Below, in pieces: positions 48,700-61,521 of a stretch of 64,000 bases of DNA (within the stretch, counting starts at the first letter, position 1; each line of letters opens with the position of its first letter). The stretch is from Undaria pinnatifida (taxonomy: Eukaryota > Sar > Phaeophyceae > Laminariales > Alariaceae). Location: positions 14,330,223 through 14,394,222 of the forward strand of contig JABAKD010000008.1 of the NCBI GenBank assembly GCA_012845835.1, given 5' to 3'. The notes under the pieces are model-generated. The model ran no database searches and was not told where the DNA came from. It worked only from the letters and a program-made list of their open reading frames with translations. Made by a program: the position numbers and the translations under genes.

Positions 48700-49345
48700 T
48701 TCATGCCGTTTTGGGGCAAATTCCTTCTTCGAAGCTCGCTCGGCGATTTTTCTTAATGATTGTCACGGAACCGTAACACTAATATTACTACACCAGGTTT
48801 GTACATATGACGTTGTTATTGGATCACAAACAATGCACCCCCAGCTCAGTTCAGCTCGGCTATATATAGCTCGGCTGCGCAGCGCAGCGCAGTGCGGTGC
48901 CGTGCCTTGCCCGTCGTTTTGCGGTGCTGTGTCGTGCGGCGCTTTGCGTTTTTTTGAACATACAGCAGCAGTAACTAGTAGTAGTTGTAGTACCAGGTAT
49001 GATACTCGTACAGATACCAGGTTTATGTACGTGTTTTGTGCACTCGTCTTTTTGCTTTCTTCAGTTGATTGTCCTCTCTCGGTCCCCATGCCCCCCCCCC
49101 TCCCCCACAAATATCGCACGTGCTGCCGTTCAGAACGTGACATCAACAGCACACAGCACAGCGCAGGGCAATTAGCTCTGCACAAGCACCTCTTGGCATT
49201 ATTATCAATTCGTTATTCGCACCAAGTAATCACGGGCCTCTGCTTCCTGCCCCATTTGTTTACATGTTGCAGTTAGTTGCATTCTTCGTTGCGCGAGCGT
49301 AGCGGGCGGCGTCAGCAGCCTTGCGGAGCGGAGCCTCGTGCTTTC
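48700..49345. repeat. Copy of dispersed family C
   Basis: The 3' end (49290-49340) carries cgcgagcgtagcgggcggcg and gcggagcggagcc. It is a longer relative of 37616-37985. The unusual stretch gctcggctgcgcagcgcagc at 48869-48890 is a short GCGCA run. Confidence 0.65.
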
Positions 49346-49349
49346 TTTA

Positions 49350-49703
49350 GAACAACACCGAGCACCACCAGGTATTGGGCGAAGTATCAGGTACCAGGTA
49401 CCGTTGGCACGTGTGTGTACCCGTCTTTTTGCTTTTCGTCGTTGGTTTCGTTCTCCATCTCGGTCCTCTTCGCGATTTTGTCTTCGTAATTACACCCGTA
49501 CTATTGCCAATCAGAACGTGACATCGCCAACATACAGCACAGCACAGACAGGGCAATCAGCTCCGCACAAGTAGCTCTTGGCATTATCCAATCGCTAGTT
49601 GCACTAAATCATGGGCCTCTTCTTTCTGCCCCCTTCACAATAATGAAATCTTCCTTGCGCGAGCGTAGCGGGTGGCGTCAGCCGCCCGCGGATTCGGAGC
49701 CCT

Positions 49704-49734
<31 letters not shown>

Positions 49735-49945
49735 CCTCCGGCGGATGGGGAAAAATAAAGCTTCAGCTCACCCCACTTCCACGTATTTTCATACGCGTCG
49801 TGTGTCGATTTAACTCAGTTATTATCCAATCGCTAGTTGCACTAAGTCATGGGCCTCTTCTTTCTGCCCCCTTCACAATAATAAAATCTTCCTTGCGCGA
49901 GCGTAGCGGGTGGCGTCAGCCGCCCGCGGATTCGGAGCCCTTATA
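49350..49945. repeat. Family C copies alternating with family B ends
   Basis: Copies of the catgggcctcttctttctgc..cgcgagcgtagcgggtggcg..gattcggagccctta unit end at 49705 and 49945. Each is followed by a TA microsatellite and the block tatcctccggcggatgggga. The pair 49725-49950 and the preceding block look like a ~235-bp tandem duplication. Confidence 0.75.
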
Positions 49946-49964
49946 TATATATATATTATCCTCC

Positions 49965-50150
49965 GGCGGATGGGGAAAAATAAAGCTTTAGCTCACCACA
50001 CTTTCACGTATTTTCATACGCGTCGTGTGTCGATTTAACTCAGTTGCTTTCGCAGCCCAACGCTAGCTGGCCCACCCTTCGGGTCCCATTGTAGGTATAG
50101 CGTAAGCTGTCCCTATTAGTGGTCTTCGTGACAACCCCGGCAGCGCAAGC
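49965..50150 (+). repeat. Dispersed family B, longest copy
   Basis: It starts tatcctccggcggatgggga and includes ttcatacgcgtcgtgtgtcg, gctttcgcagcccaacgcta and gcgtaagctgtccctatta. Copies in reverse are at 12840-13022 and (partial) 10112-10187 and 8090-8133. Confidence 0.75.
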
Positions 50151-50483
50151 TGCCGTTGTATACGGATGCGTGTGTATGTCGACCCGGCCTGTCCCTTGAG
50201 GGTCAGTTTCGGTGGAGATAGCCACCCGGAATGTCATCTTTCCGGGTAGTGTGGGACTTGCGCAAGCTCACCCACTAACAAAACCCCTGGCCATGGGAGA
50301 TGGCCTTCCGCCGGACTTGGTCCAGTTACGGTCCAACCTACCCATTCGGGCGTTGGTCCTCGGATTTTTTTCTTTGTGAGAACGTCGCCGTCAGGATCCG
50401 ATCCTGCGATGAGACCAGTGTAGTCTCATATCCATTCCCTGACCCAAACGAGCCCGGCGGCCGGGGGAGGACCATTATAAAAA

Positions 50484-50642
50484 TAAAAATACACTCCAGC
50501 TGTGAGATCGAAGATTTTCTCGAAACTCATCTTTGCAAGCTGTGTGATACTCCGATCGCGCGTATTACGGGTTGTGTGTCCTCATTAAGGATATAAGTCG
50601 GCGACTCCCCTTGCAACTACAGTGTAGCTATCAGGGTCAACA
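50484..50642 (+). repeat. Dispersed family A, reference copy
   Basis: The unit includes cagctgtgagatcgaagatt, catctttgcaagctgtgtga, tactccgatcgcgcgtatta, cctcattaaggatataagtc and ggcgactccccttg. Five copies occur in the window, two forward and three reverse. It has no coding capacity. Confidence 0.75.
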
Positions 50643-50649
50643 GAGTGAT

Positions 50650-53630
50650 GTCAGGCAGTCTGTGCGCAGAGACAGCTGTGGAAGGAAATGCATCAGTTTA
50701 TCAAGTGTATCCTGTAAGTCGAACTACCGGTGAGGGGAGGGCGGAGTTTTTAAGGACGTGGAGGCCTGGGTTTGATCAAGAGGGAGCGGGGCGCGGGGAG
50801 GGGGGGGGCATATATATGGAGTTTCTTGTACAGCAGTCGACCCCGCACATGTTTTTTTTTTTCAGAGCGTCGTTAACGCTTGGAATCGGGACTTATCGGA
50901 ATGAGGGTTTACCGGTAGGTTCGACATCACTGCTGTGGGTATCCCGAACGAAAAAGGTATGCGGAGCAAGAGCTGATGTTGTCTTGTGGGCTTGCTTGTG
51001 GATATAGCAGGCACTCGTACAGCAACAGCAGCTTAGATATGATCGTCATGGGAGAAACCCATACCCCTCTCGTATATAACGTAGCCCAGCAATGCCTGTC
51101 AAATCGCAACATGCCGCACACCCAATAGTGTCTTCAGAAAAAAAAAGTCGGTACCCGTACGACTGGTTGTGCTGTACTCGTAGCAGGGGCAGCATTAGAA
51201 TCAGCAGCAGCACAGCAGAAGCAGAAGCAGATGTATGTAGCAGCGGTAGTAACAGCAACACGGCATACGGGACCAGAGCCGGGTCAGTGTCGCCGTGCGT
51301 GTGTCTCGTCGATCAACCTCCTGAAAATAGGTGTACTCGTGCAGCAGCATGCTGCAGCAAAAACCATACTGTACTCGTACATAACTTGTAGCCCAGTAGT
51401 GCCCGTCAAATCACAAAAAAAAAAAAATGCTGCACACCTATCTCGACGAACTCTCAAAAACTTACAGCGAAACCAGCACGAGAATAATGATTTGTCATTT
51501 GTGCGTGCACAGGACCCGTGGGAGCTGGCCTAGGTGTCGTGTACGTTGAGTGCGGTGGACAAACGTGGCCGACCAACTTGATACAAACAAACAAACACAT
51601 ACAGAGAAAGTAGATCGAGGCACCCTACCCTCGTATGCGATCCGATATGGAGAGGCTTTTTTTCCTTGGAAAACCAAGAAAAAAAGGCTCGGCGCTGCGC
51701 GCTTCGCGCGCCTCGTTACTAACCTAAAAATAAAACCAGGACAGTACCAGGTACCAGGTAGTCTTCACCGACTTTTACCTCGTTCTCACCACCCCAAAAC
51801 GTACCAGATAAAGCACAAAAAATGTTACGGTTTTGGAGGTTGTTCGCAGATTTATTGCAAGTCATCAAAATCGCGCGGCTTCGCCCCGCGAAGGGTCGTA
51901 GCCTTAGCCTGTGTTAGGGTAAGGGTTAGCGTAAGGGTTATAGGGTTAGGGTTGGGTCTGCGCCTGCATGTGATGTTTAAAATGTAGCCCCCAAAAGCAC
52001 AAAAACAAGCCGAAACAGCTCTACCAGGTATGTATGAAAGAGCCGTTTCAAAGCTCAAGACTTTTTTCGACTGAGAAATCCGACTCGCACATCCATCCGA
52101 AAAAAGTCGTGGAATCAACTGAATGTGCGAGTCGGATTGCTCAGTCGAAAGCGTAAAAAAATCGTAGAATCGACTGAATGTGCGAGTCGGATTGCTCAGT
52201 CGAAAGCGTAAAAAGTCGTGGAATCGACTGACTGTGCGAGTCGGATTGCTCAGTCGAAAGCGTTTTTGGATCGATCTCACCGCTCATCCCACCACAAAAG
52301 CACACACGGCCACACACTCATACCAGGTACATTACAGCAGTATCATACAACAGCGCCGGCGCCGGCTTGGCTGCTATCACTGCAAGTCAGCGTGGCACAT
52401 TCCTAGCTCCGCTCGCCAGCAGCGTGGATCATATGTAGGATGGCAGCAGCGCGCGGCATCGATGACATTTTCCAGCAACGGCTACGCTTGCTGCAGCTTT
52501 GGCGCCCCTCGGCAGAGTGCAACGCCACGAACTTAAGCTTGGCGGCTTCGGGCCAAGTCCAACGCCACTAACCCGCGTGGGCGAGGGTTCGTCGCGCGTG
52601 AAGCACGCGTTGCTCGCGGGGAACGCACGGAGCACGCAGCTGCCAACCGACGCTTGACTACCATACAGCAGTACTCCCTCACACCAACCGCGCCCGGAAA
52701 GAGCACAGCATTATGAGATCGACTCGACTGACGATAAGGAGGAGACCCAGAAGAATCCAGTGGAGAAAAATCTGGTCGGAAAAAGGCCCTTTCGACTCAT
52801 GGATCCCGATTCGACTGCACCATGATTGGCTTCAAATGTGAAATGTTGCATATGTGTATCCGTTGAGCCACGAGGATTACGAATAAACTCACTCACTTGC
52901 TGTAATGTCGATGACTTCAGAGGCCACCCTCGGCTGTTCTCTGGCCTCTCAGGCTACTCTCAGTTCTCCCTGGATTTTTTTTTTTTCTTCCTCGTTTTCC
53001 TTGTTGCCTTTATTGTTTTGTTTTTGAACCTGCTTTTTTTGCGCACACCACGAGGGCACAGACGAAGTTCCGACAACTTCGGTCGTCTTGAACCCTTTGG
53101 GTTCTTTGATCTCCAGCGTCGGCGGATGCTCTCATTTCCGCCTTCAATAACTCTGTCGCTGACCCTGCTTTACGTGTAGCAGAGTGGACAGGCTGAGCTT
53201 AACCAAGAGTGACTGACACCGACTTGCTTGGTTACGCTCAAGCTACATACGTCAATCTCTCGAATCAATCTTGTATTCGCGTTTGATTCCAACGCTTCTA
53301 CCCCAGTATTCGTACGTGTTGCACAGCAGAACAGCATGCAACCGCTTGTGTACAGAGCAGTAAAGTACATACTGGTACACAGCAGTACGTTCGTGCCGAC
53401 CAGAGTGCGACAACACAAGCAAGCAGCCAAGAAGAGCGAGAGTGTTGCCGAGCGCCATCACGTGCGAGTATTTCATGTTCGCTATGTTGTTGTCGCTCTT
53501 TAAATATTGCCTTATGAAGCCACCAACTAAATGATAACTTGGATTGTACTCCAAGTACCGCTGACAACTAGCCCTGTGACGGACCGCGTCCTAAACGTGA
53601 TATACCGTTTTAGGTATGGAATATCTTGAC
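50650..53630. other. Repeat-rich DNA without a recognised gene
   Basis: 51905-51955 carries telomere-like ttagggtaagggttagc and gggttatagggttaggg. 52125-52262 has three ~54-bp tandem copies beginning tgcgagtcggattgctcagt. An inverted piece of the same unit is at 52066-52092, so the block can fold back. The open frames at 51550-51987 and 52826-53179 have no domain. Confidence 0.5.
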
Positions 53631-53639
53631 GTGTGACTG

Positions 53640-56600
53640 ACGTGACAAAAAACAGCCGTCTCTATGCCGCCATTTCAACCTCGTGTTCCACGCTGATGTG
53701 TGTGTTCCGGTATGTGTTTTTTATTAAACTTCTTTTTCCACCCATGGGCATCCAGCCCACCCGGTGTCCGTGCCGAGTCGTCATCCTAGAGGGAGACAAA
53801 TAAAAGCTCCTTGTGTAGTCACAAACTTCCAGACATTGCAAGTTGTACAGCAAAAAATCGGGTACATGCGGTTTACTCATGCATGTGGCGCCCGGGTTGT
53901 TTTCCGGAGGCATGGCGGCTGGGCTCGTGGCATTTTCAGTTCGCCAGTTTGCACCTACATTCAATCATGGACTTCTGTTTGCGTCATGCATTACGTGTTG
54001 TGTGATTCCTTGCTGATCGAAGCGCCTTGTTTGCACTTGTTTTTTTTCTGTGCGTGTGGGGCGCAGGTATTGAGAGTTTATGTAGAGAGGGGTTTATCAA
54101 GGCGGAAAAACTTCCCCTCGGGGATGGTTCGCAAGAATCCCCTGTCTTCCGAATCGTATTAATTTTTCAGGATCGATGCTTACAAACACAGGAAACAACA
54201 ATGACGAAGTAAAACAAATATAAAGTCTCTACGCCGGCTATGTCCTCACAAAAGTCAGTTTTGGACCGGCCGGCGATTTCCTGTAGGAATTTCTCGCGCT
54301 TTCTCCCGAACAGGCCAAGCCCAGCCGATTGGCGAGGTGGTACACATGAGAAAGGCTAACGCGAGAATGCGTCGATTTTTTATTTTCTAGGCATTCTGAA
54401 CGAACTTTTATTTATTGCCATTTGTTTAGAAAGCCACAATTGGTAGGGCTGGGCGCTGGCTGACTCAACCAGTATCGATTATACGGTAGTTTAAATCAAT
54501 CAGTACCTGGACTGCAGCAGTATACTGGCCGAGCGAAGCGAGTAACGCCGAGCGAAGCGAGTAACGATCGTTCTGACGCAACATATTTAGTACTTACTAT
54601 TTACGTTTACTCCATCGCTCCTACCCTTGGGGCACAGGGTAGGTAGTATGTTGGTTTGTGCTTGTATCAAAGCCTGATTGGGATATTATTTGTAGTTTGT
54701 GAAACCGTAACGCATCTGAGGAGATGCGGCGGAGCCAGGTTGGTTCCCCGAGAAATAATAATAAAATTGTATGTGGTCTCCAATCTCTCATGATTGGGGT
54801 CACCACGTGGCTGGGGAGGGAAAGCCCCTCAGCCGCACTTGGAAACTCTACTCTACTTGTCTTCCCAGCCCGATGGCTCTCCGGATTACGTGACTTCTGT
54901 CTCCGTGAGTGAGCCAGCCATGGACCTACCACCCGTGTATGTGGATGGTCGAACATAGCAGACTCTCACCAGCAAACCAAACACAGGAAAGCACAGACGA
55001 ACAAAAGTACGAAAACAAAACGAAAAATACAACGCAGAAAAACGAGGGAACGCTATACTCGTACATGTAACCGGTATCAGGTATGAGGTAGTCAACGCAG
55101 AGAAATATCATGTAAAAGCGGAAGGAAGAAACGCGTGAAAAATCTCAACAGCCCAGGGGGTCGCGGCGATTTTTCAGCAACACACCAAAAACAAAATACC
55201 CCCAAAAAGTTACGAGTGAGCAACAGAGAAAGAAGGAAAGAAAATAAAGTTAACAAAGAGACAACGTAGCAATATAGACGAGCAGCTAAAGGATACACCG
55301 CAACTCCGTATCAAATACCAGATATCTGTAACAACAACAAAAGCACACGGGAGTCTATACAGAAAACAGGGGAACAACACCCAGAGAGGGAGGGAGAGAG
55401 GGGAGGAGGGGGGGGGTCGGAGAAGCACCGTAACTCCTAACCCATTCGCCAGCATTGGGTGGGTTTCCGTACTTAGTATGGCGTATTTGTTGGACGTACG
55501 TCGCGTAAAAACTACTGGCGAATATACTGGCCGGGTCAATCAGAGGATTAATACTGGCAGTAGATTGCTACTGCCAATACATACTGAGCCTGTACCCAGC
55601 CGTAATTTTTCGGCGTTTCTGATCGATCCTCAAACATTTTTTTTTTTTCGCACCAGGTACATATTTTTTTTAGCTCGGCAGCAACAAACGTGTTTAACCG
55701 CGGATGACGCCTGTAATCCCATGATATGATGCAGCAGTGCTGGTTTCTGTACGGTGGCGCCGGTATGTGCCCGCAAACAATACCGGCAATATATCATACT
55801 GGTACCGGACGCTGGAGCTATTGCCGTGTATTGTGCCGATATACTGGTATTAGTATGAGGAACCCCACGCGTCCTACGTATGCGATTTCTCCGGCGCTAT
55901 AACTGCTATACTGGTAGACACTATGGGAGGGAGGCCCCCATTACACACACAAAATTCAACTAAAAAAAAACGCTCGGAGGGTCTTTGCTCCTGCCTGGTA
56001 CGGTTTGGGTAGCGTCCCAGACTGGGTACACGGGCCGGCCGGGGCTTTTCGTTGTTGGGCTTCGATTATGGAGCGATTTTGTACTTGATTTGGTGAGTAA
56101 CTGTGGCCGGCCGGTCGGTCGGTCCGCTCTGAACTCTCCAGGGGTGCAATCGATATCTGGGGCCAGTTTGGAGTTTGCAGGGCTCAGGTCCAGGCAGGAT
56201 CAGGGGACGACGAACCGCAACGCTGAGCCTGGCGAACCACCTCTGTGTGTATCGTACAGCCAAACGACCTTGCAGTTCGTCATGCTTGCGTTGTGGCGTC
56301 TTCGGATGCGAAACGGCGCCGTTTTTTGAGTCACCGAAACGTCTCGCAGTCCAGATGTACAAGGGCGGCGGCGGCTGGAGGCTTTGCTTTTTGGTTGTCC
56401 CGACGTAGTGCTGTCGTGGCTGTATGATGGTGCCACCAGCTGGTGACGCGAAGCCAGACCGACCATATGCTATTGATACCGCTGGGAAGTCTGCAGCGCA
56501 TGTTGCGTCTGGTAGACACACGGTTTGATCGCTCACACGTGCTTTTTGGTACATATGTCATACCCAGACGCGTGTGGTACGATAGAGTCAGCACTTTTTT

Positions 56601-57030
56601 TTTTTTTTTTTTTCTCTGAATGACGGGGCTCCTTAACCCTTTTTTAACCCAAAATCGTCCGAATTTGTCAAAATCTTGTTTTGAAGTATTTTGTTGTATG
56701 CCTAGACCATGGGGTTGCCTAGGCCATGGGGTTGTTTTATCGTGCACCACTTTCTTTTTTTTTCTTCGAGCTCCTCACGTGAGGAGCCGAAAAAAAGGGG
56801 TGTACTAGTGCTGTATCATAGCTTGTATCCCCGGTACTGGAACTGGAACTGGTACTGGTACTGGTGCTGGTACTGGTGCATATCGGGTGTCCTGCATTAT
56901 TGTGTTTTTCGCAATGGATGGAACTAACCCTAACCCTAATCCTCAACCTAAGCCTAACCCATAGGAAATACACCGATGACTGCCCCCTTGTGACGTTACT
57001 GGGGTGAAATGGTTGAAAATGCACAATAAT
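53640..57030. other. No gene recognised; scattered repeats
   Basis: 53730-53800 resembles 6545-6605. 54528-54565 has a tandem gccgagcgaagcgagtaac. 56615-56755 is a fragment of the ~114-bp satellite at 13990. 56833-56880 is a ggtact/ggaact hexamer run, followed by telomere-like ctaaccctaaccctaatcct at 56925-56945. Short open frames here (for example 56066-56554 minus) carry no domain. Confidence 0.45.
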
Positions 57031-58192
57031 AGAGTGTTTGCGAAAATACGTTTCTAAAAATTTACTTGCCTTCCGCTAAAAAAAGTAAATTGCCTTCCCA
57101 CCGAGTTTTTGGTGTGTTTGCGCTAGCGGTAAACAAAATCCTGCAGGCGACGCCTCCGAAATTTAGAAGGGAAACGGGGATGTGCGCGATTGTAATATAC
57201 GTACGAGTACAGCAGCAGCAGTGCGAGTTACTGCTCTATAGTACTATATGATACGAGTACTCGTTGTACGTACTCCAGTCTCGAGCCTCTCGTTTCAGGT
57301 GCAGCAGTAGTACCTGGAACACGGTACATGCAAGCACCCAACAGACTACAAATTAGAGGTATGGCGGTCTGTCTCGCGCGTAAAAACACCTTGTGAGCAG
57401 GGACTACCTCATTACACGTGCTACAAGCAGAGCAACGCCTTCCTCATGCGACGGAAGGGAAGGCGAAGCGCAGTTTCCCCATGGAACGTGGACCTGTTAT
57501 TGCGAAGCACCACCCTGCGAAGAATCTGCACGCAGCGGTTTAGGGCAGAGGAGTTGCCGCTCCTCTGCCCTAAACCAAAAGTCATGCCACGCTTCAGTCG
57601 CGGTGATGTTGGAGAAGCGCGGTGGCTGCTGTTGCACAGATGGACCGATACGAGTCCTATCTTGCCAGATGCGGCACACGATAGCCGCAATCAAGGCGCG
57701 TGGTGTCGCTCTTTGCGTTGAGGCTCCTCTCCGCGTGCGTGCGTTCGACTCCGCCAGCTGCGAGAAGTTCACCACAGCTTGCAGCAAGCGCTGAACCCTT
57801 GGTCACGGACGCAGAGGGCAGCAACAGACGGTTCATCACCGGCCTGCTGCATATCTCTGATGTTACGCCTGTGCGTCGTGCTCAGGGTACTACCCTCTCC
57901 ATCCTCCGTGCGTTCGTTGCTTGTACTGCTGCTGTGCAAACAGCGGTGCTTGTCCTGTTTGTCCCGTGGTTGGGGCGCTATAGACCTTTGCAGAGGCGTT
58001 CTGCATCGGACAAATGCTCGGTGTATTGTAGGCCAATGAAACAGAGAGACAAAATTTACCGTAACTTTTGATCAAAACCTACCTTCGACAAAGTACATTT
58101 TTGCCTTTTTTTCAAAAATTTACCGCAAATATTGCCTTCGGGACAATTTTTGAAAAAGTAAATTTCTAAAAACGTACTTTCGCAAACACTCT
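57031..58192. mobile_element. 1.16-kb TIR transposon
   Basis: The left end 57031-57067 and right end 58156-58192 are inverted repeats matching at 34 of 37 positions (start AGAGTGTTTGCGAAA). AAT lies directly outside both ends (a TA duplication is an alternative reading). Both fit Harbinger-like or Tc1/mariner-like insertion. The interior has several overlapping open frames (57393-57794 plus, 57700-58071 plus, 57497-57787 minus) but no recognisable transposase catalytic motif, so it is probably non-autonomous or decayed. It contains the hairpin at 57537-57576. Confidence 0.75.
57537..57576. other. Perfect 17-bp hairpin with 6-base loop
   Basis: GGTTTAGGGCAGAGGAG, loop TTGCCG, then the exact reverse complement. 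It sits near the middle of the TIR element, so it may be structural rather than regulatory. Confidence 0.85.
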
Positions 58193-59480
58193 AATGTGTA
58201 TCTCTGTACTACCCGGTAATACTTAAAAGCATAATATGTCTCAAGATCGCGGAACATGATATCAGTTGTATTTATCATACGACAGAATTAACCATTGGTA
58301 GTCGTGGGCTCTACGGACGTACATTCGCAGCTGGTTGTGACCAGAGGCAAGGAGGAGATGAAACATGCTCCCACTCTTGTTGTCGCGTGCGTCTAGCTTG
58401 TCAACCCCAGGGCATTGCAGTTCACGTGGCCGATGCTGTTTTTTTTTTTTTTTTTATAAGCGTCGTTTCATTTGGACAAGTTTTCCCTGTGTAGCAGCCG
58501 CTTCAAAGAGGATTTTTTCTTGCCTCGCCGTAATGCCTTCTGGCCTCGTGTGGTGTGTGCGTGGTGGGTATGTGTGGCGCGAGCTATTTTGTCAAGAATC
58601 GTATTTCTTTTTTGCGTTCGTTGAGGACGACCCAATCAACCGTCCTTTCTCTCTCATAGCAAATTACAGATGGTTACTGCTGCAGTGCTCCCACGATTCT
58701 TTCCCCTCGTGCGTATCTACAGAGAGCGAGCTAAGCCGTTCGTGTATGCCGGTGCTGAGTGTTCTGCCGATTTGGGTAGCTGTTTGTCACCGTGAACCTG
58801 TGGACGGTCCCTGACGCGTGGAACGATGAAGACAGCGGTGTTTGGTCAAAATGCTGTCTGAAGGACGAGGCCCCTTGACCCCGAATCGCTGTAATACGAC
58901 GTTCTTTTTATTGCAAAGTGATTGGTTTGTGTACCTGGTGCGCCACAGGTTTTGTTCATCGAATTGCTCTCAGTCTGCTCAGAATCATGTTTGGGGTGAT
59001 GGAGGCATAACAGCTCCTCGAGCGAAGAGCTCCAGAAAAAAATAGAGTGCCCCTCCACCGCACAGACCACACCACACCGTCGCCGAAGCATGCGCGGGGG
59101 GGGGGGGGAGAGGGCAAACCATTGTGCCTCACGTCACACCCAGCCCCGTTGCCTTCGTTAGCACGCTTGTAGGTACGTGTCGCATGACCGTGTTCTTGAA
59201 ATAGCCCAGCTACAGTTTGAAGAGTCACTGGTCAGTTCGCCGATGTTCTTGGCCCCTTAGGCAACGCATGCGCGGCTCTACACGCGTCCCAGCAGCGACA
59301 GGCGGTTTCCTCGGCGTTGTTTATTTTGTGGCCGGGATTTGGTGGTATGTCCTTACGCTATTTATAGTTGCGGACACTTTAAGTGAATATGACTGGTCAA
59401 TGGGTAGTTTTCTTGTTCCCCTCGCACCACCTCCTGTTAACGACTACGTGCAATACTAAGATGCTGTAGCTCTTGCTAGG
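58193..59480. other. No gene recognised
   Basis: The frame at 58365-58814 (+, 149 codons) has no domain and an internal T-run. A poly-G tract lies at 59096-59108. Nothing else is supported. Confidence 0.4.
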
Positions 59481-59524
59481 AACTCGCGCTGCTGGGTATT
59501 TCAAAAGAAGGGCTTTGCACGGGT

Positions 59525-59690
59525 CGGATCCCTTCTCGCCGGTCGGGTCGGGTCAAGATGACCCGACCCGACCCGTGATATTTGAAAACCTCCTGACCTG
59601 ACCCGACCCGACCGGTGAGATTACGAACCGAGCCGACTCGACCCGACTCGACCCGCGAGTTTTGCAATGCCGCCTAACCTGACCAGCGGG
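59525..59690. repeat. GACCC pentamer array with inverted centre
   Basis: ggtcgggtcgggtc turns directly into gacccgacccgacccg at 59541-59574, followed by further gacccgactcgac units. It is a cruciform-prone variant at the edge of the AACCC array. Confidence 0.75.
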
Positions 59691-59734
59691 CCGGACCATG
59701 ACCCGTGAACAGCCCTGGGTATTTGTAGCTGCCG

Positions 59735-60232
59735 TCAACCCAACTATACCCCAATCCAACCGAGCCGAACCCAACCCAACCGAACCCAACCCAACCCAAC
59801 CTAACCCAACCACACCCCAACTCAACCCAACCCGACCCAACCGAACCGAAACGAACCGAACTGAACCGAACCCAACCCAACCCAACCGAACCCAACCCAA
59901 CCCAACCCAACCCAACCCAACCCAACCCAACCGAACCCAACCCAACCATACCCCAATCCAACCGAACCCAACCGAACCCAACCGAACCGAACCCAACCCA
60001 ACCCAACCCAACCCAACCCAACCCAACCCAACGCAACCCAACCCAACCCAACCCAACCCAACCCAACCCAACCCAACCCAACCCAACCCAACCCAACCCA
60101 ACCCAACCCAACCCAACCCAACTCAACCCAACCCAACCCAACCCAAACCAACCCAACCCAACCCAACCCAACCCAACCCCACCCAACCCAACCCAACCAT
60201 ACCCCAATCCAACCCAACCCAACCCAACCAAC
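59735..60232. repeat. AACCC pentanucleotide array, ~500 bp
   Basis: About 100 units of ccaac with scattered ccgaa variants. The block accataccccaatccaacc occurs at about 59943 and 60196, and partly at 59737, suggesting higher-order duplication. Gly/Trp/Leu and Pro/Thr/Asn open frames of up to 225 codons through it are not genes. Confidence 0.9.
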
Positions 60233-60619
60233 TACATTGCTTTGCTGTCGTTGGGCGTTGGTCTGTGTGTCCCCAAACGATTGGAGCTCTAAAAAGTCAA
60301 TTTTATGTATTGCTCTTTTTCGGGAGATGCCAGTCTGTCGGGCGGAACATCGGAGATCCGGGCATGCGAGGGTGAAAAGGAGACCCCCCCTGTTTGTTGG
60401 CGCCAATAGCAAAAATTAGAAACTCTGTTCGCTCGTAATCATGCAAAAAACGGGGGGCAAGTAGGGGCGTATAATACCCTGTCAATGGGATAGGCTGCTT
60501 GCTATCCGCCTGCACGTTGTGAGAGGGGCAAGCGCGCGACGCCCGTTTGCGCGTTCTGGCCGTATCGGCTAGGACAACTAGCCGATCAACGACTGTTCCA
60601 GGACGACCGCGAAGTGGTT

Positions 60620-61035
60620 TTAGCGCAGAGTAAGCAGTGTTTTACCGTGGCCTGCTGTTTCTCCCGCCGTATATTCCACAGACAGTACAACTGAGCCGTG
60701 CCGTAGGACAGAAACGCGCACCCATTGCCGACTGTTCCGGGACGATGGCAAAATGTTAAGTGCAGAATATGCATTGCCTAACCGTGGGCTGCGGTTTCTT
60801 CCGCCGTTTGTTCCTATGGCAGTACAACTGAGCGCCGCGGTAGGACAGAGACGCACACCCCTTGCTGTGCCGCACCATGCCATGCCATTCTGCATTGCCT
60901 AACCGTGGGGTGCGGTTTCTCCCGCCGTTTGTTCCTATGGCAGTACAACTGAGCGCCGCTGTAGGACAGAGACGCACACCCCTTGCTGTGCCGTACCATG
61001 CCATGCCATGCCATGCCATATCATCGCAATGCCAT
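60620..61035. repeat. Tandem repeat, ~121-bp unit, three copies
   Basis: gcattgcctaaccgtgg at 60771 and 60892 is followed by gcggtttct.ccgccgtttg, ttcctatggcagtacaactg and agcgccgc.gtaggacagag. A diverged first copy begins near 60640. A short catgc array closes it (60998-61041). Confidence 0.85.
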
Positions 61036-61172
61036 GCCATGCTGTGACCATTCTACTCGCCCGTTTTGCTGTTTGCTTGTTGCACACCGTTGAGCAGGCC
61101 TGCCTTCTGACGCCGCAGCGACCAAGATCCGGTGTCGGCGGCACCCCCGCTCTCCCTGTTATTACTGCCACC

Positions 61173-61375
61173 TCCAGTGCTCCCGAAGGAGGCGAAGGCT
61201 TGCCTGCAACTGCTAGAAGCCGAACTCTACCACACGGGGCTGCACGGTTGTCGCGATAGCTGGCGTCGCTTGTGGTTCTGCTCTACATCGTTGGGAGGGA
61301 GGGAGGGAGGGAGGGAGGGACGGACGGGCGGAGAGAGGGAGGGGAGGAGGAAGGGAGGAAGGGAGGAAGTTTCAG
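61173..61375 (+). CDS. Possible exon upstream of the EsV-1-7 gene
   Basis: A good acceptor (actgccacctccag|tg) is followed by LPKEAKACLQLLEAELYHTG and LHGCRDSWRRLWFCSTSL. A Gly/Arg/Glu tail from a ggga microsatellite (61291-61370) follows, up to a possible donor tttcag|gtagaa. The first half has ordinary coding composition. It could be an upstream exon of the next gene, the end of another gene, or chance. No family recognised. Confidence 0.25.
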
Positions 61376-61521
61376 GTAGAATACCTGCTCGTTCTCCTAC
61401 CCCCCGGATAGGGACGGGCGGGCGGACGGACTGACAGACGGGGCCGGGGAGGGGCTAGAGGGACGGAGAAAAGGAGCGGGGAAGGCAGGGGAAAGGGAGG
61501 GAGGGAGGGAGAGGATAGAGC

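Noticed and set aside
59553-60412. Long open frames (Gly/Trp/Leu and Pro/Thr/Asn) of 185-225 codons
   Set aside because: They arise from the AACCC pentamer array, which is open in several frames on both strands.
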